From NCBI RefSeq assembly GCF_040564635.1, contig NZ_CP159837.1, forward strand, positions 1,429,001 to 1,493,000: a DNA stretch of 64,000 nucleotides. Reading direction: 5' to 3'. This stretch comes from Planktothricoides raciborskii GIHE-MW2 (GTDB lineage: Bacteria > Cyanobacteriota > Cyanobacteriia > Cyanobacteriales > Laspinemataceae). Both the position numbers and the translations under genes were made by a program. Numbering within the stretch: the first letter of the stretch is position 1; each line of letters starts with the position of its first letter. Positions 33,971-40,966 of this stretch are shown one piece after another. The notes beneath the pieces were generated by a model that saw only the letters and a list, made by a program, of their open reading frames with translations, searched no databases and had not been told where the DNA came from.

Positions 33971-34693
33971 TAATTTCTCAGATATAGGGAACTTCTCAGA
34001 TAGTGAATTGATGAGTTTATTGGGGCGCGATTCCGCTTTGATTGAATCCAGAGGCGATCGCCTCTTTCACTGCTACCAGTTTGCTGATAGATTGTTGATT
34101 GTTGTTTGTTGACGGTTGACCGTTGTTGGTTGACCGTTAACAGACGGATCAGATTGCCGAGAAAATATCGGGAGGTGGTGAGGCGATCTGATTGCTAACG
34201 GTAGAGTGAGAGTTTTAGACGGTTGTCCCTCAACTGTGCGGACTATTGAAGAAAGGGGGCGGTGGGGGCTGTGAAGCCCCCACCGCCCATTCAGAACGGA
34301 GCGTGCTACTTTCACAGCAATCTGCTCCTAGCTGCGCTAGTTATTCCCAGACTCCTACTGGGGAGCTTTTTAGGAGTGGAAAACCCTTGGGAACTCGAGG
34401 TTCCGTTTCAAGTGACCTTTTCAGGTCGCGCCCGCGTAATCGAATCGCACTATAGATATTTACATTGACTGTAAGTCAAAGAACCAATATGATGGTACAA
34501 TGATCCTTGTAACAACATGGTCATACTTGTTGCCAAAGTGAGATGCTACCTCAAAATATCTATGCCCAGTATTCAAGCGAAGTAATCGATTTAGCTAGAT
34601 CGCCTAGCTTCCGCTTTCGCAGTTACATTAAAAATGTAGCATTTTCACCGTCAATACAGTGGATCCTTGATCGGTCATTATGAAAAAAATATT
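33971..34693. other. Non-coding accessory-region spacer with a perfect GC hairpin
   Basis: 34083-34140 has TTGTTGA/GTTGACC heptads. GGGCGGTGGGGGCT (34257-34270), loop GTGA, AGCCCCCACCGCCC (34275-34288): 14-bp perfect stem. Downstream to about 34470 are further small stem-loops (GCTCC...GGGGAGC, TGACCTTTTCAGGTC). The tract from 34289 to 34660 resembles a decayed mobile-element end or structured RNA but I cannot name it. No credible ORF. Confidence 0.6.
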
Positions 34694-35074
34694 ATGACTA
34701 AAAAAGAAGCAATTGAATTGGCTCGCCAAACAGGATGGACAAAAGCTGACGCAGAAAGAGCTTTTAGTAATTTTACAGGAGATATCAGTAAAAAGGATTT
34801 TTATATTGCTTTAACAGAGTTTGCTGGTTCTGAATTAAAACAGCGTCAACGTCTTCAAGCAAGTCAGAAAAGTGAAGTCACAAAAAAGAATAAGCAAATC
34901 AAGAAAATCGAATTAGATCATGCCGCTAAGATAGAAGATTATCAGAATGATCTTAGCAAAGAGAGAGAATTTTGGAGAAAACTGCTTTCAGGTGTTTATA
35001 GTAAAGCTAAAGAAGAATGGGGCTTTAGTAATCCTCTGATTGAAAAGATATTGAGTGAAGATAATGCAGCCTAA
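34694..35074 (+). CDS. HNH cassette gene A, small helical protein
   Basis: 126 residues from ATG 34694 (MTKKEAIELARQTGWTKADAERAF); the upstream frame start at 34667 is weaker. The N-terminus resembles a small HU-like or HTH-like helical unit (KKEAIELARQTGWTKADAE, then FTGDISKKDFYIALTEF). Residues 50-95 are a highly charged coiled coil (KKNKQIKKIELDHAAKIEDY). No family recognised. First of three overlapping or closely packed genes ending in an HNH nuclease. AT-rich compared with flanking core genes. Confidence 0.65.
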   Translation: MTKKEAIELARQTGWTKADAERAFSNFTGDISKKDFYIALTEFAGSELKQRQRLQASQKSEVTKKNKQIKKIELDHAAKIEDYQNDLSKEREFWRKLLSGVYSKAKEEWGFSNPLIEKILSEDNAA

Positions 35075-35471
35075 GCATCAAAAATCTGATTGGAACTTAA
35101 CTCGTAAGCAATTAACCGCCTATGGATTATCAGAATATCATGCTATAATTCTGACTAAAGAACTAGAACCCATAGAAAAGAGTGGAAATGCTAATGTTTA
35201 TTCGTGTCGGGAAATAATTGCATCAGCATATAACTACATTAAAAAACCTAATCTTAAGGCAGATAGTCAGGAATCTATCAAGAAATTGATCGAAACTTTA
35301 CAACAAATGTTAGGTAATAAAGTGGAGATTCATTTTGAAGAATCGTCTAATAAAGATATCCAGAAAGCAGCAGCAAAATTAATTAATGCCATGTCTGAAA
35401 CAGATAAATCATTAGCCAGATTAAAAGCAGATCGTTTAGAAATACTTCATAAATATAACCAGGAGATATAA
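35055..35471 (+). CDS. HNH cassette gene B, unknown protein with C-terminal coiled coil
   Basis: 138 residues from GTG 35055, or 135 from ATG 35064; both overlap the end of gene A by 11-20 nt, so translation is coupled. Residues 13-80 form a compact unit (WNLTRKQLTAYGLSEYHAII, VYSCREIIASAYNYIKKPNL) that may bind nucleic acid. The C-terminal end AKLINAMSETDKSLARLKAD, then RLEILHKYN, is closely similar to the N-terminus of gene C. An AGGAG inside its last codons is the ribosome site of gene C, 3 nt after its stop. Confidence 0.65.
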   Translation: MKIMQPKHQKSDWNLTRKQLTAYGLSEYHAIILTKELEPIEKSGNANVYSCREIIASAYNYIKKPNLKADSQESIKKLIETLQQMLGNKVEIHFEESSNKDIQKAAAKLINAMSETDKSLARLKADRLEILHKYNQEI

Positions 35472-35473
35472 TC

Positions 35474-35842
35474 ATGGATGATTTAAACTTTATAATTGCC
35501 AATTTACAGGATGCGATAGAAAAAACAGATAAATCTTTGCAAAGTCTAAAAAATGATCAAAAAATTATAGAATCAAAGTATGAACCAGTTACAGATGCTA
35601 GACGAAATTTTAACAATTGGAGAGATAGTGATGAAGGAAAGAAAACAAAAATTGAATTATATGAAAATCAAAGACATATATGTGCTAATCCAGACTGTGG
35701 ATTGAAAAATGAATTACCTATTGAATATTTTGAAATAGATCATAAGTTACCTATTACTAAATTTCCAGAACTTGCTTTAGATAAAAGTAATATGCAATTA
35801 TTATGTACACCTTGTAATAGAAAGAAAAACTCGAAAATATAA
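35474..35842 (+). CDS. HNH cassette gene C, HNH endonuclease
   Basis: 122 residues. N-terminal 45 residues form a coiled coil (LQDAIEKTDKSLQSLKNDQK) matching the C-terminus of gene B. The HNH domain follows: RHICANPDCGLKNELPIEYF, EIDHKLPITKFPELALDKSN, MQLLCTPCNRKK, with two CxxC-type pairs for zinc, the central catalytic His in EIDH, Asn in DKSNMQLLC and a final basic segment. Complete and apparently active. Expected to nick or cut DNA; the partner genes may control its target or activity. Confidence 0.85.
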   Translation: MDDLNFIIANLQDAIEKTDKSLQSLKNDQKIIESKYEPVTDARRNFNNWRDSDEGKKTKIELYENQRHICANPDCGLKNELPIEYFEIDHKLPITKFPELALDKSNMQLLCTPCNRKKNSKI

Positions 35843-35882
35843 AATATAAAAATTGATTTTCAATATTATTTGAGTAAAACGC

Positions 35883-36293
35883 TTACCTCATTAATGCTTG
35901 AAAGCCAGCCTGAACAAAATGTTTATCAAATGTTAATGCTTGTGTTACTTGACTGTGTTTCATTACCACGAAAGAAACACAGTCAACTAAACCCCAAGAT
36001 TTATCTTGATGTTTTTTGTATAAAGTTAATGATTGTTCCAATAAATCAGGAGTTAGCCGGACAACTTCCACATCATCAGACGCTAAAAATTTTTCCATTA
36101 ATTCAACCGCTTCATTTTTATAGTTACTTGATAAAGTATTACCAACTTCTAAAAAAATTACATCAGTTGTAATCAAAGGATAACTTTCAAGTTGTTTAGC
36201 AAACGCTAAGGCCGCTTGGTGATATTGATCTCGTTTATTAATTAAAGCAACAATAAACAGCGTATCAACAAAAATTTTAGTCTTCACTGACAT
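35883..36293 (-). CDS. PIN-domain (VapC-type) toxin
   Basis: 136 residues. KIFVDTLFIVALINKRDQYH (first Asp), PLITTDVIFLEVGNTLSS (Glu), SWGLVDCVSFVVMKHSQ with the conserved W-G-L-V-D-C-x-S-F (third acidic), ALTFDKHFVQAGFQAL (last Asp region). This is the typical cyanobacterial PIN layout with all acidic positions present. Metal-dependent RNase expected. Its ATG overlaps the last 17 nt of a damaged antitoxin frame, so the toxin seems intact while the antitoxin is not. Convergent with the HNH cassette. Confidence 0.9.
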   Translation of the reverse strand: MSVKTKIFVDTLFIVALINKRDQYHQAALAFAKQLESYPLITTDVIFLEVGNTLSSNYKNEAVELMEKFLASDDVEVVRLTPDLLEQSLTLYKKHQDKSWGLVDCVSFVVMKHSQVTQALTFDKHFVQAGFQALMR

Positions 36294-36478
36294 CTCTCCC
36301 TAATTTCATCGCCACTTGAACCGAGAAATCTTCAGGAGCATCAATGGAAATTTTTTGTAATTCAGACATTAAACTAGGCTGTTTAAACGGATATTCTCGA
36401 ATCCTTGATTTTTTAGATAGAGTATCCCCTTAAATTGAGCTTTTTGTTAAATTTTCTATCTTTTCGTTTTGGAATCAT
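36277..36478 (-). pseudogene. Antitoxin remnant upstream of the PIN gene
   Basis: The frame ending at 36277 reads MSELQKISIDAPEDFSVQVA, then MKLGRDVSED, overlapping the PIN start: a typical acidic antitoxin C-terminus. Upstream, ATG 36478 opens MIPKRKDRKFNKKLNLRGY and stops shortly after; KSRIREYPFKQPSL continues in the other frame. A lesion near the A6 run at 36409-36423 separates the pieces. Either a 30-residue antitoxin from ATG 36369 suffices, or the module is decaying. Confidence 0.5.
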
Positions 36479-36522
36479 TTTTTTTGCCATAATAACCTAA
36501 TTATTTTAAATATAGACAATAT

Positions 36523-36711
36523 TTAAAATAGTAAGTTTTGTTTAGTCATCTCTAATCTTTTTAATTTCTGTTCTCTAACTTCTTTTTCCATTTGAGCTAA
36601 TAATTCTTCTAATTGAAATCCGAATTCTTGTAGTTCTACCCGATTTTTCCTTAAATTACTGACTAATCTTTTTCTAGTTTCTTCATTAGGAATAGATTTT
36701 TTTTCGCTCAT
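36523..36711 (-). CDS. Unknown small helical protein (second gene of overlapping pair)
   Basis: 62 residues from ATG 36711 (MSEKKSIPNEETRKRLVSNL), whose ATG overlaps the TGA of the upstream gene as ATGA. Entirely helical and charged (LRKNRVELQEFGFQLEELLA, EKEVREQKLKRLEM). Not recognised. The tight coupling with the next gene and the position among toxin-type modules suggest a small regulatory or TA-like pair, which is inference. Confidence 0.6.
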   Translation of the reverse strand: MSEKKSIPNEETRKRLVSNLRKNRVELQEFGFQLEELLAQMEKEVREQKLKRLEMTKQNLLF

Positions 36712-37052
36712 AATAAACTCCACTCGATTTTAATTTCTTCAATACTACGTTCCAGCGCCGGAATTTTCAGTTGATTTTGAGTAATAGTCTTTTCTAGCAA
36801 GTTTAGCATATCGTTTGATAAACCAGGTTGAGCCTCGGCTATCCTGAGTCTTAATGTAGAAAGTTGAGCGTAGCGAGAACTCGCATCTAAAGCCACACCT
36901 TTCAATTCATCTAAAGAATTAATTGTTTCATCGGTTTCTCCGAAACGTTCAAACAGTAAATATTCTGTAGCTGTAGCCTCATCAACCAGTTTTGACAATT
37001 GTTTTAGCAGATCAAAGATTATTTCTAAAATATGATTAGGTAATTTTGCCAT
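36708..37052 (-). CDS. Unknown small helical protein (first gene of overlapping pair)
   Basis: 114 residues, ATG 37052 (MAKLPNHILEIIFDLLKQLS). Predicted all-helical, with a four-helix-bundle-like periodicity (VDEATATEYLLFERFGETDE, ALDASSRYAQLSTLRLRI, LLEKTITQNQLKIPALERSI). Overlaps the next gene by 4 nt (ATGA). No family recognised. AT-rich. Confidence 0.6.
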   Translation of the reverse strand: MAKLPNHILEIIFDLLKQLSKLVDEATATEYLLFERFGETDETINSLDELKGVALDASSRYAQLSTLRLRIAEAQPGLSNDMLNLLEKTITQNQLKIPALERSIEEIKIEWSLL

Positions 37053-37350
37053 ATTTCATGGATATATTGTTATTTGTAAATAATATTTTATCATGGTTTT
37101 ATTCCATTTACCAGTAATGTACCTAGCATTCTGCTTCTTATATAATAGCATAAATAATATCCAATCGGAGAAGAAAGTAACATATTTTTAACGAATAATG
37201 TCAGCACAGATAATAGCAAAATTGATCGTTTACCTCGACACCTAAATACCCAGCATTGCTATTAGCTAAAGCATTAGCCAATCGATTATTGATTATTGAT
37301 TGCTAGTGAATTTACCAAACAACCAATAACCAATAACCAATAACTAATAA
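37053..37350. repeat. AT-rich spacer ending in AACCAAT heptads
   Basis: No gene seen. 37317-37346 carries AACCAAT/AACTAAT 7-mers, and TGATTATTGATTGCTAG lies at 37287-37302. This boundary separates the AT-rich accessory patch from core genes. Confidence 0.7.
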
Positions 37351-37659
37351 TTACATTTGCCGCTGAAATTCTTCGAGAATATTCATCAAATCCGTTTCAC
37401 ATTGCCGGGGCAATAAATCAATTAACGGCAGTTCCCGCCGTCCCCCACCTAACTTAATGGAAATACCGGCCAGAATGTCTCGCACGCGGGCTTCGGTGAG
37501 AGTATTTTCCGTCAGCAGGGGATAAAGCTGTTCCGCCAGAGTTTTGTGCAAATGGGCATCATCTAAACGCAAATGCCATTTAGCAATGTCCATATAGATG
37601 TTTTGACCAATTTCTGCGGCTAGTTCTTCGATTTCTTGGGTGTGACTGATATTAGCCAT
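37351..37659 (-). CDS. DUF3181-family protein
   Basis: 102 residues: EEIGQNIYMDIAKWHLRLDDAHLH-like opening, AEQLYPLLTE, ISIKLGGGRRELPLIDLLP, and NILEEFQRQM. The pattern LGGGRRELPLIDLLP is what I associate with cyanobacterial DUF3181. Function unknown; soluble. Followed 39 nt upstream on the same strand by a 2TM gene, a probable small operon. Confidence 0.85.
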   Translation of the reverse strand: MANISHTQEIEELAAEIGQNIYMDIAKWHLRLDDAHLHKTLAEQLYPLLTENTLTEARVRDILAGISIKLGGGRRELPLIDLLPRQCETDLMNILEEFQRQM

Positions 37660-37698
37660 AAGCTGATTCCTATCTGTTAGTATTTGGCGGCTGAGAAT

Positions 37699-37959
37699 CT
37701 ATCTTTGGGTGAATTCATTCTCGGAATAATCAGCGATCGCAAAAATATAAAGGGCATGGGCTAAGATAATCAATAGCCATAAGCCGGTGAACCAAACAGT
37801 CCAAGAAAACTGTAAGCGTTGTAAGTTGAGGAAAAACCATAAACCAGAATTACTGGCAGCAAATATTCCCACATGGACGGCAAAGTTCATCCGGTCATCT
37901 AAGCGACGGTATTCTGGGTCGTTTTTTCGGTCTGGTTTGCGAGGCCAACGCGGTGGCAT
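37699..37959 (-). CDS. 2TM-domain membrane protein
   Basis: 86 residues. N-terminal basic proline segment (MPPRWPRKPDRKNDPEYRRL), then two transmembrane helices (MNFAVHVGIFAASNSGLWFF and TVWFTGLWLLIILAHALYIF). Matches the 2TM-domain type common in cyanobacteria. Role unknown. Likely cotranscribed with the DUF3181 gene. Confidence 0.85.
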   Translation of the reverse strand: MPPRWPRKPDRKNDPEYRRLDDRMNFAVHVGIFAASNSGLWFFLNLQRLQFSWTVWFTGLWLLIILAHALYIFAIADYSENEFTQR

Positions 37960-38231
37960 AGTTTACCTTCATCAAAATTCTTTCAGACTTATTGTACCGT
38001 TTTATTTCCCTGATGATTTTTCGAGAATCTGAGTTTTGCATGGGAATTTAATCCCAACCGGAGAACCTCTGTCCACAACCCCAGTCACGATAGATCGCCG
38101 ATCGCTTTGGCGATCGCTTTGGTTAAAGGAAGATAAAAACTGGCAAATAATCTAGACAAGAGCGTTAGAATGCAAAAAGATACTTAAAATTCCCCAATGC
38201 CCTAAAAACTTTTCCCTAAACAATATTGAAC

Positions 38232-38762
38232 ATGACCGCCCTGCGATTTTTAAGAAAAGCAAGTTCTAAACGCAACTCCTGTTTAGCGATCGTTGCGCTT
38301 CCTGACGAAGCTTCCGCCTTCGGAGCTTATCGACTTCTACAATATCATGGCATTTCCCCAGAACATTTGGCGATCGTTGGCCAAGGTTATAGCAGTCCTG
38401 ACAGTGTGGGACTGGTCGAACCGATGCAAATTGCCCGGCGTTGCGCTCGTCGGTTCGGCGCGATCGCCTCTGTGGTCGGGACAGTGATCGGTTTCGTCCT
38501 CTTCCTGATCTGCTATTTGTCTTTAGGCTGGCCCTTGGATGCCACCTTAATCCTAATAATTCCGGCAACAATGATCGCCACTGGTTTCCTAGGCGCTGTC
38601 CTGGGCGCTTTGTTAGCCTTCTTTGGTGAAGGTGCAAGCGCAGGAATCTATCGTCATCATCTGCGAAAAGGTCATTATTTATTAATGATCGAGGGAACTG
38701 AAAAATTAGTCCGCAATGCCCAAGCGGTTTTAAATCAATATTCAGCCCCCCAAACCCGTTAA
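38232..38762 (+). CDS. Membrane protein with general-stress-protein-17M-like N-terminus
   Basis: 176 residues from ATG 38232. LAIVALPDEASAFGAYRLLQ and GISPEHLAIVGQGY resemble the soluble part of general stress protein 17M-like domains. Two transmembrane helices follow (IASVVGTVIGFVLFLICYLS and LILIIPATMIATGFLGAVLG), then FFGEGASAGIYRHHLRKGHY and a return of the soluble fold (YLLMIEGTEKLVRNAQAVL). Monocistronic. Function unknown; the fold suggests stress-related membrane association. Confidence 0.75.
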   Translation: MTALRFLRKASSKRNSCLAIVALPDEASAFGAYRLLQYHGISPEHLAIVGQGYSSPDSVGLVEPMQIARRCARRFGAIASVVGTVIGFVLFLICYLSLGWPLDATLILIIPATMIATGFLGAVLGALLAFFGEGASAGIYRHHLRKGHYLLMIEGTEKLVRNAQAVLNQYSAPQTR

Positions 38763-38782
38763 TGCTGATGTTTGATCCAGGC

Positions 38783-39394
38783 TCACTCTGGCATCCGCTG
38801 ATAATCCCCAGATTTGCCTCCGCTTTTACTCAGGAGGCGAATTGCTTCAATCTGCATTGATTTATCCAAGGCTTTGGCCATATCGTACAGGGTCAGCGCC
38901 GCCACCGTAACACTGGTGAGAGCTTCCATTTCTACGCCAGTTTCCGCTTTGGTTTTCACCGCAGCCCGAATTTGATAGCCGGGAAGGTCGGGGTCAGGAT
39001 TAATCTGCACCTCTATTTTTTTTAAGGGTAAGGGATGACAAAGAGGGATTAAATTGGCGGTCTGTTTGGCAGCCATAATTCCGGCCAACTTTGCTGTACC
39101 CAAAACATCCCCTTTTGGGGCGTTTCCCGCTTCAATAGCCGCAAAGGTCGATGGCAACATCCGCACTTGTCCAGCCGCGATCGCCTGTCGTTCTGTGGGG
39201 GCTTTCCCCGACACATCAACCATAAAGGCGGCGCCACTGGCATCGAGATGGGTCAGTTGACTGGGTGATGCCTCCTTGGTGGTGGGGTTGGAGGCGGGGG
39301 AGTAGGGCTGTGTGGCGCGATCGCTTGTCACCGCAGGTGTTTCAGCGTCCTCATGGGGGGAATTGAAAAAAAAGTTTTCGGAATTGTTTGACAT
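38783..39394 (-). CDS. moaC: MoaC, cyclic pyranopterin monophosphate synthase
   Basis: Second step of molybdenum cofactor synthesis. 203 residues. The conserved domain starts at about residue 45 ([20 protein letters not shown]) and includes [45 protein letters not shown] and [26 protein letters not shown]. The first 44 residues are a low-complexity Ser/Thr/Pro extension absent from most MoaC proteins; a start at a later codon is possible but no later ATG occurs before the domain. The tRNA-Arg gene is divergent, 34 nt away. Confidence 0.95.
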   Translation of the reverse strand: MSNNSENFFFNSPHEDAETPAVTSDRATQPYSPASNPTTKEASPSQLTHLDASGAAFMVDVSGKAPTERQAIAAGQVRMLPSTFAAIEAGNAPKGDVLGTAKLAGIMAAKQTANLIPLCHPLPLKKIEVQINPDPDLPGYQIRAAVKTKAETGVEMEALTSVTVAALTLYDMAKALDKSMQIEAIRLLSKSGGKSGDYQRMPE

Positions 39395-39428
39395 TTCTCT
39401 GATTTATGTTAATATAAATTTCGGTTAA

Positions 39429-39502
39429 GGGCTTGTAGCTCAGTGGACTAGAGCACGTGGCTACGGACCACGGTGTCGGGGGTTCGAATCCCTCCTAGCC
39501 CG
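39429..39502 (+). tRNA. tRNA-Arg (anticodon ACG)
   Basis: Complete cloverleaf: acceptor GGGCTTG/CTAGCCC with one wobble, D arm AGCTC...GAGC, anticodon stem CGTGG/CCACG with loop CTACGGA (anticodon ACG), T arm GGGGG-TTCGAAT-CCCTC. Discriminator G. No encoded CCA. Followed by a clear intrinsic terminator. Confidence 0.95.
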
Positions 39503-39570
39503 TTGGTGATTGACTCCTATAAATTAATACTTATAGGGCTTTAGTCAACACATAAAATATAAGTTTAAGA

Positions 39571-39626
39571 AATCTTTACTCAGTTAGCACTCTACCATAA
39601 GGGTGAATTGAGTAAAGATTTTTTTT
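39571..39626 (+). terminator. Intrinsic terminator downstream of tRNA-Arg
   Basis: AATCTTTACTCA (39571-39582) pairs with TTGAGTAAAGATT (39608-39620), 11-12 bp stem, followed by TTTTTT. Classic rho-independent form. Confidence 0.85.
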
Positions 39627-39883
39627 AGGCTACCTAATATATCACAATTCTAGCAGTTACATAAGGCAGAATTTTCTCTCAATATTCTCAAACCTGGTGA
39701 TTACTTAAACCCCTAAGACGGATGGCGCGATCGCTCATACAAAAACAAATCAAACCAATTGGTGTGCCTAACTTGGCCTAGGCAAAAAATCCGGGCGGTG
39801 GATTTTTGAAGATCCCTCAATTTGAATAATTTTAGTACCAAGTTCCGCCATTTATCAACTTTCTTTAAACAGGATTTAGGAAA
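39627..39883. other. Spacer upstream of the NADAR gene
   Basis: No gene or strong hairpin seen. One HIP1 at 39727. The minus-strand frame 39713-39949 lacks credible coding character and overlaps the next gene. Confidence 0.5.
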
Positions 39884-40327
39884 ATGCCGATTTACTTTTA
39901 CAGCACTCGTGACCCTAATTATGGTTGTTTTTCCAACTTTTCCCGACATGGGTTTGAGTTAGATGACTTGTGGTGGCCAACCAGTGAGCATTATTTCCAA
40001 GCACAGAAGTTCGTAGAAAGCGATCGCCCTTGGTTTGAAAAAATAAATCAAGCAAAAACTCCCAGTATTGCCGCTACAATGGGGCGTGATCGCTCTCATC
40101 CTTTACGGACTGATTGGGAACAAGTCAAAGATGACATTATGCAGCGGGCAGTGCTAAAAAAATTTACAACTCATGCCAAACTTCGGGAAATTCTCCTCGC
40201 TACTGGCGATCAGTTAATTGTAGAAAATGCCCCAAAAGATTACTACTGGGGCTGTGGTGCTGACGGCACTGGCAAAAATCAACTGGGACAAATTTTAATG
40301 GCGGTGCGAGAAATCTTACGTCAATAG
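39884..40327 (+). CDS. NADAR-family protein (YbiA/DUF1768)
   Basis: 147 residues: YFYSTRDPNYGCFSNFSRHG, WWPTSEHYFQAQKF (conserved E-H-Y-x-Q), ATMGRDRSHPLRTDWE, AVLKKFTTHAKLREILLATG, YYWGCGADGTGKNQLGQILM (W-G-x-G-x-x-G-x-G-x-N-x-L-G). Family members hydrolyse N-glycosidic bonds in riboflavin-pathway intermediates or remove ADP-ribose from nucleic acid or protein; the latter is linked to toxin or phage counter-defence. It lies directly upstream of the tRNA-like cluster with a 33-nt gap, which may be coincidental. Confidence 0.93.
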   Translation: MPIYFYSTRDPNYGCFSNFSRHGFELDDLWWPTSEHYFQAQKFVESDRPWFEKINQAKTPSIAATMGRDRSHPLRTDWEQVKDDIMQRAVLKKFTTHAKLREILLATGDQLIVENAPKDYYWGCGADGTGKNQLGQILMAVREILRQ

Positions 40328-40360
40328 TAAATTAACCAGTCAATATTCATTAATCAATAT

Positions 40361-40428
40361 GAGTCTGTAGATCAATGGGCGATCGCCTCTCACACAGGAG
40401 GCGGTGGGTTCAACCCCCACCAGATCCA
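40361..40428 (+). tRNA. tRNA-like gene, best read as Val (anticodon CAC)
   Basis: Acceptor GAGTCTG/CAGATCC (one A-C mismatch, one wobble), D arm GATC-AATGGGC-GATC perfect, T arm GTGGG-TTCAACC-CCCAC perfect with canonical TTCAANC. The anticodon arm CGCCT-CTCACAC-AGGAG has one mismatch and puts CAC in the anticodon. The variable loop is only 3 nt. It is 68 nt long, so atypical; a decayed relative occurs at 41325-41400. Confidence 0.6.
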
Positions 40429-40438
40429 TCTATCTTAT

Positions 40439-40514
40439 GGTGCCTGAAATCGAAATGGTGGAGACACTACCCTGTGAAGCTAGTCATTAGCCGGTTAGAC
40501 TCCCGTCAGACACC
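40439..40514 (+). tRNA. tRNA-His-like gene (anticodon GTG, with G-1:C73)
   Basis: Acceptor GTGCCTG/CAGACAC with one C-A mismatch. The preceding G (40439) and following C (40514) form the extra G-1:C73 pair that defines tRNA-His. The anticodon arm CTACC-CTGTGAA-GCTAG (one mismatch) gives GTG. Variable loop TCATTA. T arm GCCGG-TTAGACT-CCCGT is imperfect and lacks the canonical TTC. The D arm is weak. Two independent His features agree, but several mismatches suggest a divergent or decaying tRNA. Confidence 0.6.
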
Positions 40515-40581
40515 CGGAAGTTTGATTTCTTCATCAACCACCGGAGGCAGAAAAGCGAGGGATTGTTATGATGGAAATCAT

Positions 40582-40839
40582 GGGGAGGTGGCCTAAATTG
40601 GCAAGGCACCGTAAAAACTTGAGAAGCGGCTCCTAAAAAGACGATCGGGTTTATTGAGTAAGGTCAAAAGTTGCTTGGCGACGTTCCCTGAAACCGTAAA
40701 CGGGCAACAGGTTGCGGAGGCACTGAAAGGAATTAATAGTCCGAGGTGGGGGCAGTTCCCATCTGCCTACGGGTAGTAAGGAAGCGCGTTTCCTGAAAGT
40801 TGTCGGCGATCGATGCGGGTTCGACTCCCGTCCTCTCCA
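40582..40839 (+). ncRNA. Split class-II tRNA-like gene with about 154-nt insert in the anticodon loop region
   Basis: The 5' part GGGGAGG-TG-GCC...GGC-A (40582-40608) and the 3' end CCTCTCC-A (40832-40839) make a 7-bp acceptor stem with one wobble. The D stem is GCC/GGC, Ser/Leu-like, and the T arm GCGGG-TTCGACT-CCCGT is canonical. CCGTA (40609-40613) pairs with TACGG (40768-40772) as a 5-bp anticodon stem. AGGAA...TTCCT forms a long variable arm. Between the anticodon stem halves lie 154 nt with their own stems (GTTGC/GCAAC, CCGTAAACGG, GGCAG/CTGCC). I could not fit a group I or group II intron. An alternative is two overlapping tRNA remnants: AACCGTA at 40691 with TACGGGT at 40768 also pair 6 of 7. 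Confidence 0.5.
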
Positions 40840-40861
40840 TTATTATATTTTTTTCCCTCTG

Positions 40862-40966
40862 AAGCCGGGATTTAGCACTGACGCTACGAACGTCGGATGC
40901 GGTGGTACTCTGCGAGAAGCCGCGAAAGCGTCTACGATTCCTGTTATTCCCACTGGTTTGATTCAT
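40862..40966 (+). ncRNA. tRNA-like remnant with an Arg (ACG) anticodon arm
   Basis: TGACG-CTACGAA-CGTCG near 40879-40895 is a good anticodon arm with ACG, preceded by a possible half D arm (GAAGCCGGGATTTAGCA). No convincing acceptor or T arm can be assigned, although CTGGTTTGATTC near 40953-40964 resembles a T arm. A remnant or a highly divergent gene. Confidence 0.35.

Noticed and set aside
40614-40767. Group I intron in the class-II tRNA
   Set aside because: AATTAATAGTCC resembles an S element and GTTGC/GCAAC a P4, but the spacing leaves no room for P3 and P8, the length is too short and the 5' exon does not end in U.
40375-40966. Frames 40375-40596 (+) and 40733-40966 (-), the latter with MERTGVEPA
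   Set aside because: They overlap tRNA-like genes; the ERTGVEP type of peptide is a typical antisense translation of tRNA T arms and acceptors.
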